Assembly (NCBI GenBank): GCA_021776195.1
Contig: JAJFGK010000133.1
Coordinates: 1-24,982, forward strand
Source: Kiloniellaceae bacterium
Lineage (GTDB): Bacteria > Pseudomonadota > Alphaproteobacteria > Kiloniellales > Kiloniellaceae
Direction: 5' to 3'
DNA length: 24,982 bases
Shown here one piece after another: positions 13,245 through 20,288 of the stretch. The notes beneath the pieces were generated by a model. It searched no databases, was not told the DNA's origin, and was given only the letters and a program-made list of their open reading frames with translations. Both the position numbers and the translations under genes were made by a program. How positions within the stretch are numbered: the first letter of the stretch is position 1; every line of letters starts with the position of its first letter.

Positions 13245-13688
13245 GATCCCGGCGCCCCGTTCGACCAGCGCCTTGAGGCGCGCCAGATCGCCGCGCAGAC
13301 CCATGCGCCCGCCAGCCGCCGCCAGGGCCGGTGCCCACTTCAAGGGTCCCGGCGCGGGCCCGGTGGATGCCAGGGTGACGCGGCATCCTTGCTCGGTCGG
13401 CCGCAGCTCCCAGCGCGACTCGCCGCGCAGGGCACCGCCCTCGTGCCGGAAGACCGCCAAGCGGGCGGGCTCGTAGGCCGCGACCACGCTTTCCCATGAC
13501 AGATCGAACCACAGAAACCGGCCGCCGCGCCGCATGCGCGCGCCGACCTCGTAGCCCGTTGCGCCACCCAGGAAGACGGCCTCCGTGACCGCGCGCATCC
13601 ATTCGGGCTCGCGCGCCGGGTCGCTCATCACCCGCCACAGGGCTTCGGGCGAAGCCCCCACCGTCACTTCTGCCGAAAACTCGACCAT
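13236..13688 (-). CDS. SRPBCC (START/polyketide-cyclase-like) family protein
   Basis: This 150-residue protein opens VEFSAEVTVGASPEALWRVM followed by SDPAREPEWMRAV, the classic first strand and helices of the SRPBCC hydrophobic-pocket fold, and closes with a long helix containing GLRGDLARLKALVERG. Members bind lipids, polyketides or other hydrophobic ligands; none can be named here. ATG 13688 is chosen because the fold starts there, although its ribosome site is poor; an ATG at 13754 would add 22 unlikely residues. The stop codon lies within a repeat shared with the GNAT gene at 6684. Confidence 0.82.
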   Translation of the reverse strand: MVEFSAEVTVGASPEALWRVMSDPAREPEWMRAVTEAVFLGGATGYEVGARMRRGGRFLWFDLSWESVVAAYEPARLAVFRHEGGALRGESRWELRPTEQGCRVTLASTGPAPGPLKWAPALAAAGGRMGLRGDLARLKALVERGAGIAG

Positions 13689-13827
13689 GCGCTTGATTTT
13701 TATGCACAGGGTCAAGGAGCCGCAAATCAAGATTCTGGCACCGCGTTCCGGCACCGCTTTCTGGCACTGCGGCTGGTCAAGCGACGCCCCGCCTATTACC
13801 CTTCCCTGAAATCAAAGGGAGGCAGCG

Positions 13828-15159
13828 GTGGCAGAACGGTTCGATCTGATCGTCAAGGGCGGGACGGTATTCACGACGGCTGGTCTGGAAGAGACCGATA
13901 TCGGCATCCGGGACGGCAAGATCGCGGCCCTGGGCGACCTATCGCCCGGCGACGCGGCGGCCAGCCTGCCGGCCGCCGGCCTGACCGTGCTGCCCGGGGT
14001 GATCGACACCCAGGTCCACTTCCGCGAACCCGGGTTGGATCACAAGGAGGACCTCGAATCGGGCAGCCGCGCCGCGGCCATGGGCGGCGTCACCGCCTTC
14101 TTCGAGATGCCCAACACCAACCCCTCGACCCTGTCCAAGGAGGCCATGGAGGACAAGCTGGCGCGGGCCGCCGGGCGGACCTGGTGCGACCATGCCTTTT
14201 TCATGGGCGCGGCGGCGGAGAACGCCCGCGAGCTGGCCGGCCTCGAGCTGCTGCCCGGCTGCTGCGGGGTGAAGATCTTCATGGGTTCCTCGACCGGCTC
14301 GCTGCTGGTCGACGAGGAATCGGTGTTGAAAAGCGTCCTGCTGAGCGGACGGCGCCGGGTCGCGGTCCATTCCGAGGACGAGACCCGCCTGCGCGAGCGC
14401 CTGGACCTGGTCAAGGGAAGCGGCGATGTCGGCCTGCATCCCTTCTGGCGCGACGAGGAGACGGCCCTGACCTCGACCCGGCGGCTGCTGCGCCTGGCCC
14501 GCGCGGCGCGGCGGCGGGTCCATGTGTTGCACATTACCACCGCCGACGAGATGCCGATCCTGGCCGCCAACAAGGATATCGCCACGGTCGAGGTCACGCC
14601 GCAGCACCTGACCCTGGAGGCGCCGGACTGTTACGAGCGTTTTGGCTCCCTGGCGCAGATGAACCCGCCGATCCGCGACGCGCGCCACCGCGCCGGGCTG
14701 TGGCAGGCGCTCAGGGACGGCGTGGTCGATGTCATCGGGTCGGACCATTCGCCCCATACCCGGGCCGAGAAGGAGGGCACCTATCCGGCGACCCCGTCGG
14801 GCATGCCGGGGGTCCAGACCCTGCTGCCGCTGATGCTGGACCACCACCATGAAGGCCGCCTCAGCCTCGCCCGGCTGGTCGACCTGACCTCGGCCGGGGC
14901 CCAGCGCATATTCAACATCGCCGGCAAGGGCCGCATCGCCCTGGGCTACGACGCCGACCTGACCGTCGTCGACCTCCAGGCGAAACGCGAAATCACCGCC
15001 GACTGGCTCCAGGCCAAGTGCGGCTGGTCGCCCTTCGAGGGCAAGACCGTCACCGGCTGGCCGCGGGCCACCCTGGTGCGCGGCCAGATCGTGATGCGCG
15101 ACGACGAGCTCCAGGGCGCGCCGATCGGCGAGCCGGTACGCTTTCAGGAGACCCTGTGA
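13828..15159 (+). CDS. pyrC: Dihydroorotase-family amidohydrolase with QxH metal motif
   Basis: This 443-residue protein is a cyclic amidohydrolase of the dihydroorotase/hydantoinase group. GVIDTQVHFREPG is the N-terminal metal motif, K149 (CCGVKIFMGSSTG) matches the carboxylated lysine of hydantoinase-like members, and H181 (VHSEDE), H235 (HVLHIT) and D306 (GSDHSPH) complete the site. The first histidine of the usual HxH is Gln62. I associate this QVHFREPG form with a subgroup labelled dihydroorotase in several phyla, so it is probably inherited rather than damaged. A pyrimidine-synthesis role is likely but not proven. The GTG start follows agggagg, and its stop overlaps the next gene. Confidence 0.83.
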   Translation: MAERFDLIVKGGTVFTTAGLEETDIGIRDGKIAALGDLSPGDAAASLPAAGLTVLPGVIDTQVHFREPGLDHKEDLESGSRAAAMGGVTAFFEMPNTNPSTLSKEAMEDKLARAAGRTWCDHAFFMGAAAENARELAGLELLPGCCGVKIFMGSSTGSLLVDEESVLKSVLLSGRRRVAVHSEDETRLRERLDLVKGSGDVGLHPFWRDEETALTSTRRLLRLARAARRRVHVLHITTADEMPILAANKDIATVEVTPQHLTLEAPDCYERFGSLAQMNPPIRDARHRAGLWQALRDGVVDVIGSDHSPHTRAEKEGTYPATPSGMPGVQTLLPLMLDHHHEGRLSLARLVDLTSAGAQRIFNIAGKGRIALGYDADLTVVDLQAKREITADWLQAKCGWSPFEGKTVTGWPRATLVRGQIVMRDDELQGAPIGEPVRFQETL

Positions 15160-15587
15160 GCGAGGAGCCCAAGCCCACCCGGGCGGCCTACATCGCGCGC
15201 ATCCAGGACCTGACCAAGCAGATCCCCAAAGGCCGGGTCGCGACCTACGGCCAGCTCTCCTTTCTGGCCGGCGCCGCCTCGGCGCGCATCGCCGGTCATG
15301 CCATGGCGCGCCTGCCAAACCGCAGCGACGTACCCTGGCACCGGGTGGTGAACAGCCAGGGCAAGCTGGCCCCGCGCAAGGAGGGCGGCCCTTCCGCCGA
15401 ACAGGCCCGACGGCTTCGGGCCGAGGGGGTCTTTCTCGACAAGCTGGGGCGGGTCGACTTCAAGTCCGTCGCCTGGGCCGGCCCGCCCTGGCAGTGGCTC
15501 GACGCACAAGGCTACGACCTGGAGGATCTGGCGCTACGCAGCCAGGGCATCAAGCGCAGCGGTGCCTGGGTGAACTGGGGCTTTTGA
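15156..15587 (+). CDS. Alkyltransferase-like protein (ATL, MGMT DNA-binding domain)
   Basis: These 143 residues carry the DNA-binding domain of O6-alkylguanine transferases: YIARIQDLTKQIPKGRVATY, GQLSFLAGA, HAMARLPNRSDVPWHRVV. The reactive Cys of the PCHR motif is Trp (PWHR), which defines alkyltransferase-like proteins. These bind alkylated guanine without repairing it and flag it for nucleotide excision repair. The C-terminus is about 35-40 residues longer than the minimal domain (GPPWQWLDAQGYDLEDLALR). The GTG start overlaps the preceding TGA as GTGA, so translation is coupled to the amidohydrolase, a pairing without an obvious functional reason. Confidence 0.88.
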   Translation: MSEEPKPTRAAYIARIQDLTKQIPKGRVATYGQLSFLAGAASARIAGHAMARLPNRSDVPWHRVVNSQGKLAPRKEGGPSAEQARRLRAEGVFLDKLGRVDFKSVAWAGPPWQWLDAQGYDLEDLALRSQGIKRSGAWVNWGF

Positions 15588-15611
15588 GGACCCGGGTCTT
15601 CCGCCAAACCG

Positions 15612-16328
15612 TCAGGCCGGGACCTGGCGCGAGTCGATCAGCGCCCGGTTTGCCATGATCAGCTTGTCGCGCGCGTCCCCGGCGAAGGTTTCGTCGATCG
15701 CCTGGCGGATGTCGTCTTCATTGGCGATCAGACGGCGCAGGGCCGCGGCCTCGATCATCAAGCAGCGCGCCGGGCCCGCCGCCGTGACGGTGGCAGTGGC
15801 CGGCTCGCCGGTCAGGCAGGTCAACTCGCCCAGGAAGGCACCGGCCGGGCTGGCCGCGATTACATGGCCATTCATGGCGACCGTGGCCTCTCCCGCCACC
15901 AGGTAGACCAGGTAGGGCACGCATTCGCCCTCGCGAATCAGGACCGTGCCGGCTTCGCAGTTCGCCCAGTGCCCGATGTCGAGCAAACGCCGCGCCTCGT
16001 GTTTCACCAGGCGGGGGAGCTTGGACTGAAGAAAGGCAGCCTCCTCGGCGTTGAAGCGCACCCGGCGCGACAGCAGATAAAGCCGGCTGATGCCGATGAT
16101 GCTGATGGTGATCCAGGACACCTGGATCAGGGCCGAGGACAGGTTGAAATCCTGCACCAGGGACAGCAGCACACAGCCGGCGGCGGCCGCGTTTACCGCC
16201 GCGTAGGCATAGCCGCGGCCACGCATCAGGCCGAACTGCAGGGCCGCATAGGACCCCAGGTAGAGGGCCACGCCCAGAATTCCGATAAGATCGTAGTGCG
16301 AAAAATCGCCGAAACTTGAAGCCCCCAC
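15612..16328 (-). CDS. CBU_0592-like membrane domain fused to cyclic-nucleotide-binding-like domain
   Basis: The product is 238 residues. Residues 10-85 match the CBU_0592-like membrane domain with three helices (about 13-31, 40-58 and 64-82; GILGVALYLGSYAALQFGL, FNLSSALIQVSWITISIIGI). Residues 110-225 form a cyclic-nucleotide-binding-like domain with GTVLIREGE, VYLVAGEATV and FLGELTCLTGEPATATVTA. The arginine that holds the cyclic phosphate in true cAMP receptors (GELxxxxxxxRxA) is absent, so it may sense another ligand or none. The GTG start follows gggggga. Seven tandem 15-bp repeats lie immediately upstream. Probably an inner-membrane sensor; partner unknown. Confidence 0.83.
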   Translation of the reverse strand: MGASSFGDFSHYDLIGILGVALYLGSYAALQFGLMRGRGYAYAAVNAAAAGCVLLSLVQDFNLSSALIQVSWITISIIGISRLYLLSRRVRFNAEEAAFLQSKLPRLVKHEARRLLDIGHWANCEAGTVLIREGECVPYLVYLVAGEATVAMNGHVIAASPAGAFLGELTCLTGEPATATVTAAGPARCLMIEAAALRRLIANEDDIRQAIDETFAGDARDKLIMANRALIDSRQVPA

Positions 16329-16338
16329 GGCATCCCCC

Positions 16339-16443
16339 CGAATTGATCACCGCCGAATTGATCACCGCCGAATTGATCCCTGCCGAATTGATCCCCGACG
16401 AATTGATCCCCGACGAATTGATCCCTGCCGAACCGATCCCCGG
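16339..16443. repeat. Seven tandem 15-bp repeats upstream of the membrane/CNB gene
   Basis: Seven contiguous units of cgaattgatc plus a variable five-base tail (accgc, cctgc or cccga) run from 16339 to 16443; the last is diverged (cgaaccgatccccgg). The array starts 11 bp from the GTG of the minus-strand gene. The gene's frame meets a stop inside the first unit, so the array is not coding for it. Each of the first six units carries an identical gaattgatc core, suggesting iterated protein binding sites or a variable-number repeat in the 5' region. Confidence 0.95.
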
Positions 16444-16613
16444 CTCAACACTCAGCGATCGCTTGTAGTTGGTGCGTTGGTTGGTCGAACCCTGTGATCT
16501 CTAGCACAACAGCGTGTTCTCAACATTCTAGCCGAGTAAGGCGGGCAGTCCTCCCTATCCCCCCTTGCGGCCACTGCTTTAGACACCCTTTACAGATGGG
16601 CCAACTGGGTTTG
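16444..16613. other. Non-coding spacer between the tandem repeats and parE
   Basis: I see no ORF, terminator or RNA gene here. The tract ggtcgaaccctgtgatctct superficially resembles the T-arm region of a tRNA but no cloverleaf can be built around it. Confidence 0.4.
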
Positions 16614-16901
16614 TTAGAGAAGGTTCAATAAATCTCGCGCGCCGTGGACAACACGCACGACTTCGATTCCGCTGCTCACCGTGCGATAAAGAATCACGTA
16701 GGATTCAACCACGCTATATCGCAGATCCGAGCGAATGTCGTCCCGGACGGGACCCATTTTCGGGTTCTCGGAGAGGAGCTTGAATTTTGCATCGATGCGG
16801 TCCAAGAGCTGGTCCGCCGCCGAAACGCTATCGCCCGCAACATAGAGCCACATATCGATCAGGTCCTGCCGGGCCTGGCGACTGCGGTAAACCCTGGCCA
16901 C
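16614..16901 (-). CDS. parE: ParE/RelE-family toxin
   Basis: This 95-residue protein shows the RelE/ParE pattern: YRSRQARQDLIDMWLYVAGD at the N-terminus, the helical hairpin with LLDRIDAKFKLLSENPKMGP, then RSDLRYSVVESYVILYRTV and the C-terminal strand VEVVRVVHGARDL. ParE members poison DNA gyrase, whereas RelE members cleave ribosome-bound mRNA; the ParD partner favours the former. It begins four bases after the ParD stop, the usual antitoxin-first order. No truncation is visible, so the toxin is probably functional. Confidence 0.92.
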   Translation of the reverse strand: MARVYRSRQARQDLIDMWLYVAGDSVSAADQLLDRIDAKFKLLSENPKMGPVRDDIRSDLRYSVVESYVILYRTVSSGIEVVRVVHGARDLLNLL

Positions 16902-16905
16902 GGGT

Positions 16906-17145
16906 TCAGCCGGTCTGGCGCTGCCGGCGCGCCTCGGCCTTCACATCATCGATTGTCTCGCCGGGATCGGTCAGGCCGCTGGCCAGGCCCTCATCCCACA
17001 GCTGGCCAATCAAACGCCGTCCCTTCCACGTCCTCAGGGCGTCGCGGACAACCTCACTGACCGAAGCGTAATCGCCGCTCTCGACCGCCTCGCGGACGAC
17101 GGCGGCCATCTCATCTGTCAACGCGATGCTCAACTTCTCAGTCAT
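16906..17145 (-). CDS. parD: ParD-family antitoxin (ribbon-helix-helix)
   Basis: This 79-residue protein has the N-terminal ribbon-helix-helix EKLSIALTDEMAAVVREAVE followed by SGDYASVSEVVRDALRTW, the ParD signature. The rest is a hydrophilic C-terminal tail that would wrap the toxin. ParD dimers bind their own promoter, and the palindrome at 17180-17200 is the likely site. The operon is transcribed leftward into parE. Such pairs stabilise replicons or act in stress. Confidence 0.93.
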   Translation of the reverse strand: MTEKLSIALTDEMAAVVREAVESGDYASVSEVVRDALRTWKGRRLIGQLWDEGLASGLTDPGETIDDVKAEARRQRQTG

Positions 17146-17179
17146 CTCGCAAATCTCATTGTTGAAACAGCTTCATAGC

Positions 17180-17200
17180 AAGTAGTAAATATTACTACTT
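17180..17200. promoter_or_regulatory. 21-bp perfect palindrome, ParD operator candidate
   Basis: Aagtagtaa, ata, ttactactt: perfect 9-bp arms around a 3-bp centre, 34 bp upstream of the parD start in an AT-rich patch. Its size and place suit autorepression of the parDE operon. Confidence 0.8.
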
Positions 17201-17370
17201 TTTGTCACTAGAAAACAACTGGCTCAGCCGACCCATCATGGCATCGGTCAATTAGTGATGAAACGAGATTGGCAGCCGAGCCGCCCAAGGCGGAGATTCC
17301 TCGACAGGATTGCCCCCTAAAGGGCAAGCTGGCCACGCAGTCCAATAGCGATTCGCGGGAAAGGACCAGG

Positions 17371-18153
17371 ATGACCACCAGCGATGCCATGATCCGGGTC
17401 AGCGGTCTCGACAAGGCCTTCGGCGTGATGCCCGTGCTGACCGGCATCGACCTGGCGGTGCCGGCCGGCGAAAGCGCTGTCATCATCGGCCCGGCGGCTT
17501 CGGGCAAGTCGGTGCTGTTGAAGTGTATCGTCGGGGTCTACCCGCCCGATGCCGGCCATATCGCCATCGGCGGCCAGGACCTGGCCGAGCTCGACGGACC
17601 GGAACACGCCGAGGTGATCGAGTCCATGGGCATGCTGTTCCAGCAGGGCGGCCTGTTCGATTCCATGCCGGTCTGGGAGAACATCGCCTTCAAGCTGATC
17701 CACCGTCACGGTCAGGACCGCGCGGCGGCCAAGGCGCGGGCGATCGAGACCCTGGCCCTGGTCAACCTGTCGGCCGATGTCGCCGACCTCTATCCGGCCG
17801 ACCTCTCCGGCGGCATGCAAAAGCGCGCCGGGGTGGCCCGGGCCATCGCCGACCAACCCAATATCCTGCTGCTCGACGAGCCGACCGCCGGGCTCGACCC
17901 GATCACCACCAACCAGATCAACGCCATGATCCGCCACGCCTCCGACGAACTGGGCGCCACGGTACTGGCCATCACCAGCGACATGACGGCGGCCAGAAAA
18001 CATTACGACCGGCTCTTCATGCTGCACGAAGGCCGGGTCATCTGGTCGGGCCGGACCGACGAGATCGAGGCCGCCGACAATCCCTACCTGCAACAGATGA
18101 TCAACGGCCGCGCCGAGGGACCGATCTCCATGCGGGTGCGCGCGCGGGCCTGA
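17371..18153 (+). CDS. ABC transporter ATPase, MlaF/Ttg2A-like, solitary
   Basis: The product is 260 residues. It has Walker A GPAASGKS (40-47), Q-loop region GMLFQQGGLFDSMPVWENIA as in MlaF, signature LSGGMQKR (145-152), and Walker B ILLLDEPTAGLDP (165-177). The switch (H-loop) histidine, normally in THDM, is Ser203 (ITSDM). MlaF drives lipid movement between the membranes with MlaE and MlaD, but neither is adjacent: upstream is parD and downstream an isochorismatase. The ATG at 17371 follows aaggaccagg. With an altered H-loop and no permease it may have weak ATPase activity or another partner. Confidence 0.88.
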   Translation: MTTSDAMIRVSGLDKAFGVMPVLTGIDLAVPAGESAVIIGPAASGKSVLLKCIVGVYPPDAGHIAIGGQDLAELDGPEHAEVIESMGMLFQQGGLFDSMPVWENIAFKLIHRHGQDRAAAKARAIETLALVNLSADVADLYPADLSGGMQKRAGVARAIADQPNILLLDEPTAGLDPITTNQINAMIRHASDELGATVLAITSDMTAARKHYDRLFMLHEGRVIWSGRTDEIEAADNPYLQQMINGRAEGPISMRVRARA

Positions 18154-18199
18154 GGGAATAGCTTGCGAAGGGCCGTGGAGATCGCCGACCGCCCCTGAT

Positions 18200-18262
18200 C
18201 GTCATGCCGGAAAAGGCGAAGCCTTTATCCGGCATTTCGTTGGAGACCGAGCCGGGGTGACG
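18200..18262. repeat. Alphaproteobacterial REP-like palindromic element
   Basis: A hairpin at 18204-18235 pairs atgccggaaaaggc with its near-complement over a GAA loop, with one bulged base. Outer arms cgtca (18200) and tgacg (to 18262) enclose it. This matches the style of the short dispersed palindromes, roughly gtcatgccgg...ccggcat...ccggggtgacg, common between genes in alphaproteobacteria. It sits between two plus-strand genes. Confidence 0.75.
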
Positions 18263-18308
18263 GCACAGCATTCCAATTGTCGATACGCGCAAACCGGAGG
18301 GATGAGAC

Positions 18309-18968
18309 ATGACAGAGATCACCGTGGCCTGCCGGGCCGAGCGCCGGTTCGAGTTCGATCCGGCCCGAACCGCGCTGGTCGTCATCGACATGCAAAAGGA
18401 CTTCCTCGATCCCCGCGGCGGCATCGCCCTGCGCTACGGCGACCCGGCCGGGATGCGGGCCATCGTCCCCGCCGTGAGTCGCCTGACCGCGCTGGCCCGA
18501 AGGCTGGGCTGCGCCGTGGTCCACACCCGCGAGGGCTTCGCCCCGGACCTGAGCGACCTGTCGGCGCTGCGCGGCGAGCGCGGCACCGTCGGCGAGCCCG
18601 GGCCCCTGGGACGCTTTCTGGTCTGCGGCGAACCCTGTCAGGACTTCGTCGAGGAGCTGCGACCGGCACCCGGCGAGCCGGTCTTCGACAAGCCGGGCTT
18701 CGGCGCCTTTGGCATGTCGGACCTGGGACAGGCGCTCGAATCGCGCGGCATCACGCACCTGATCCTCTGCGGCATCACGACCAACTGCTGCGTCCACTCG
18801 ACCCTGCGCGAGGCGGTCGACCGCGGCTTCTGGTGCCTGACCGTGGCCGACTGCTGTGCCGCCGTGGAGCAGCCCTGGCACGACGCGGCGATCTCCCTGA
18901 TCGCCTCCGAGGCCCATCTCTTCGGCTGGGTCTGCGGCCTGGCCGATTTCGAAGCGGCCGGGTCCTGA
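18309..18968 (+). CDS. Isochorismatase-family cysteine hydrolase
   Basis: These 219 residues form a complete cysteine hydrolase. The catalytic triad of the family is D27 (ALVVIDMQKDFL), K128 (PVFDKPGFGAF) and C161 (GITTNCCVHST). The family includes isochorismatase, nicotinamidase, biuret and N-carbamoylsarcosine hydrolases, all hydrolysing amides or related bonds; specificity cannot be read here. Ggaggg before the ATG sets the start. Downstream is a terminator hairpin and the opposite-strand cyclase gene, so it appears to be a single-gene unit. Confidence 0.9.
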   Translation: MTEITVACRAERRFEFDPARTALVVIDMQKDFLDPRGGIALRYGDPAGMRAIVPAVSRLTALARRLGCAVVHTREGFAPDLSDLSALRGERGTVGEPGPLGRFLVCGEPCQDFVEELRPAPGEPVFDKPGFGAFGMSDLGQALESRGITHLILCGITTNCCVHSTLREAVDRGFWCLTVADCCAAVEQPWHDAAISLIASEAHLFGWVCGLADFEAAGS

Positions 18969-18976
18969 AATGGAAA

Positions 18977-19001
18977 GGGGCGCCGAACCAGCCGGCGCCC
19001 C
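18977..19001 (-). terminator. Intrinsic terminator hairpin of the cyclase gene
   Basis: Ggggcgccg and cggcgcccc form a perfect 9-bp GC stem over a 7-base loop in the gap between two convergent genes. On the minus strand the stem is followed by tttccattt, a T-rich tail, so it best serves the minus-strand cyclase gene; on the plus strand it could weakly end the hydrolase message. Confidence 0.75.
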
Positions 19002-19020
19002 CTCCCCAAATCGATGTCCC

Positions 19021-20079
19021 TCAGTAGAGGGCGATCGGGTTGCCGGGCGAGCCGGTCGCGCCCTTCATCTTCAAGGGCGACCAGACGAAGAGGAACTCAT
19101 AGGCCTTATCGGCCACGAGCTGCGTCAGGTCCATGTTCTCGATGTTCCAGATGCCGCTGCGGGTCATCATCTTGATATGACACTCGAAGGGCTGCTCGTT
19201 CTCGCCGCCGAAGCCGGGACCGACCGCCTCGGAGCCCCAGACATCGGAGCCCCAGAGGATGATCTTCGATTCGACCAGGAACTCGCAGGCCGACAGCCCG
19301 AAGCCCGGCTCGCCGGCGTTGAACTCGGCGATCCGCTTGGTCTTCTCCGCGGCGTCGAAGGTGTCCCAGTCGCTCGGGTGCCAGATGTTGCCGTGGCCGG
19401 TGTGGAGGAACACGCAGTCGCCCTCGCCGATCGGATCGATACCCTGGTTCTTCACCATGGCCTTGATGTCGGCGTCGGTGACCACTCCCGGGTCGCTCGG
19501 ATCGTTGGCCTGGGGTATCGGCAGCTGGCCGCCCCTCAAAGCAACCGCGTCCAGCAATACGCCGCGGCAGGCATAGCCGAGCTTGGCGACATGCTCGACC
19601 CCCAGGGGCCCCATGCCGTAAGTGGTAACATCGGGATCCTCCAGGAAACGGCCGTTATAGAAATAGTGTCCCTTGGAGGTAATCACGCCGATGTGCCCGG
19701 GGCCATCGAACTGGGTGCCGATCTGGCCGATCTCGGTGGCGAGGTAATCGTCGTTATAGACCAGTTCCTGCGACCCGAAGGGCCCGCCGGTCGGGTTGCC
19801 GGGAATGGTCAGGCGCCAGCCGCGCGACCCGAAGGCCGGCGCGTCTTGCTGATAGACCTTGCCGAGGGTGGCGATCTTGCCCTGCTTGACCAGGCCGACC
19901 GCCTTGAGGACCATGGCCGGGGTCAGGCGGTTGAGCGCGCCGACCTTGTCGTCGGCGCCCCATTGGCTGGGCGCCCACCCCTGATCGATGGGCTCGTCGT
20001 TCACCGCCAGTGCCGGGCCTGACAGGCCCACCGCCGCGGCGAGAACGGTTGCGGCAAAAAGCGAAGTTCTCTGCGTCAT
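19021..20079 (-). CDS. Exported cyclase-family (kynurenine formamidase-like) protein
   Basis: This 352-residue protein has a clear signal peptide (TSLFAATVLAAAVGLSGPAL, cut after ALA near residue 25), so it acts in the periplasm. The body fits the cyclase family: IGTQFDGPGHIG carries the metal-binding segment, in which the usual GTHxD histidine is Gln, with later GEGDCVFLHTGHGN and the acidic C-terminal part (GLSACEFLVESKIILWGSD). Family enzymes use a divalent metal to hydrolyse amides or lactones; the substrate is not known. Gaggagg precedes ATG 20079; the frame is open upstream by chance. It is divergent from an MFS transporter, which may carry its product. Confidence 0.85.
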   Translation of the reverse strand: MTQRTSLFAATVLAAAVGLSGPALAVNDEPIDQGWAPSQWGADDKVGALNRLTPAMVLKAVGLVKQGKIATLGKVYQQDAPAFGSRGWRLTIPGNPTGGPFGSQELVYNDDYLATEIGQIGTQFDGPGHIGVITSKGHYFYNGRFLEDPDVTTYGMGPLGVEHVAKLGYACRGVLLDAVALRGGQLPIPQANDPSDPGVVTDADIKAMVKNQGIDPIGEGDCVFLHTGHGNIWHPSDWDTFDAAEKTKRIAEFNAGEPGFGLSACEFLVESKIILWGSDVWGSEAVGPGFGGENEQPFECHIKMMTRSGIWNIENMDLTQLVADKAYEFLFVWSPLKMKGATGSPGNPIALY

Positions 20080-20288
20080 GTCGTCTTGCCTCCTCGTCTG
20101 TTGATACCCCAGAAAACGCGCGTGGTTTCCGAGCCGGGTTCCACACTTGTCGGTTGGTTGCCCAGACAGACTACCCGGAAAATCGAGAGCAGGAAAAGCG
20201 CCGGCTTGAGGGAAGGCCCGACAACCCCTGGTCACGCCGGGCGGCTGGGCGTAGCCTGACGGCCGGGGCCACCTTTCGCGGGAACGTC

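Noticed and set aside
13939..15318. 459-residue minus-strand frame antisense to the dihydroorotase-family gene
   Set aside because: Shadow of a well-supported gene with a complete metal site.
16339..16443. CRISPR array
   Set aside because: Units are contiguous 15-bp repeats with no unique spacers and no cas genes.
16470..16500. Possible tRNA T-arm (ggtcgaaccctgtgatct)
   Set aside because: No acceptor stem, D-arm or anticodon arm can be built around it; a chance resemblance.
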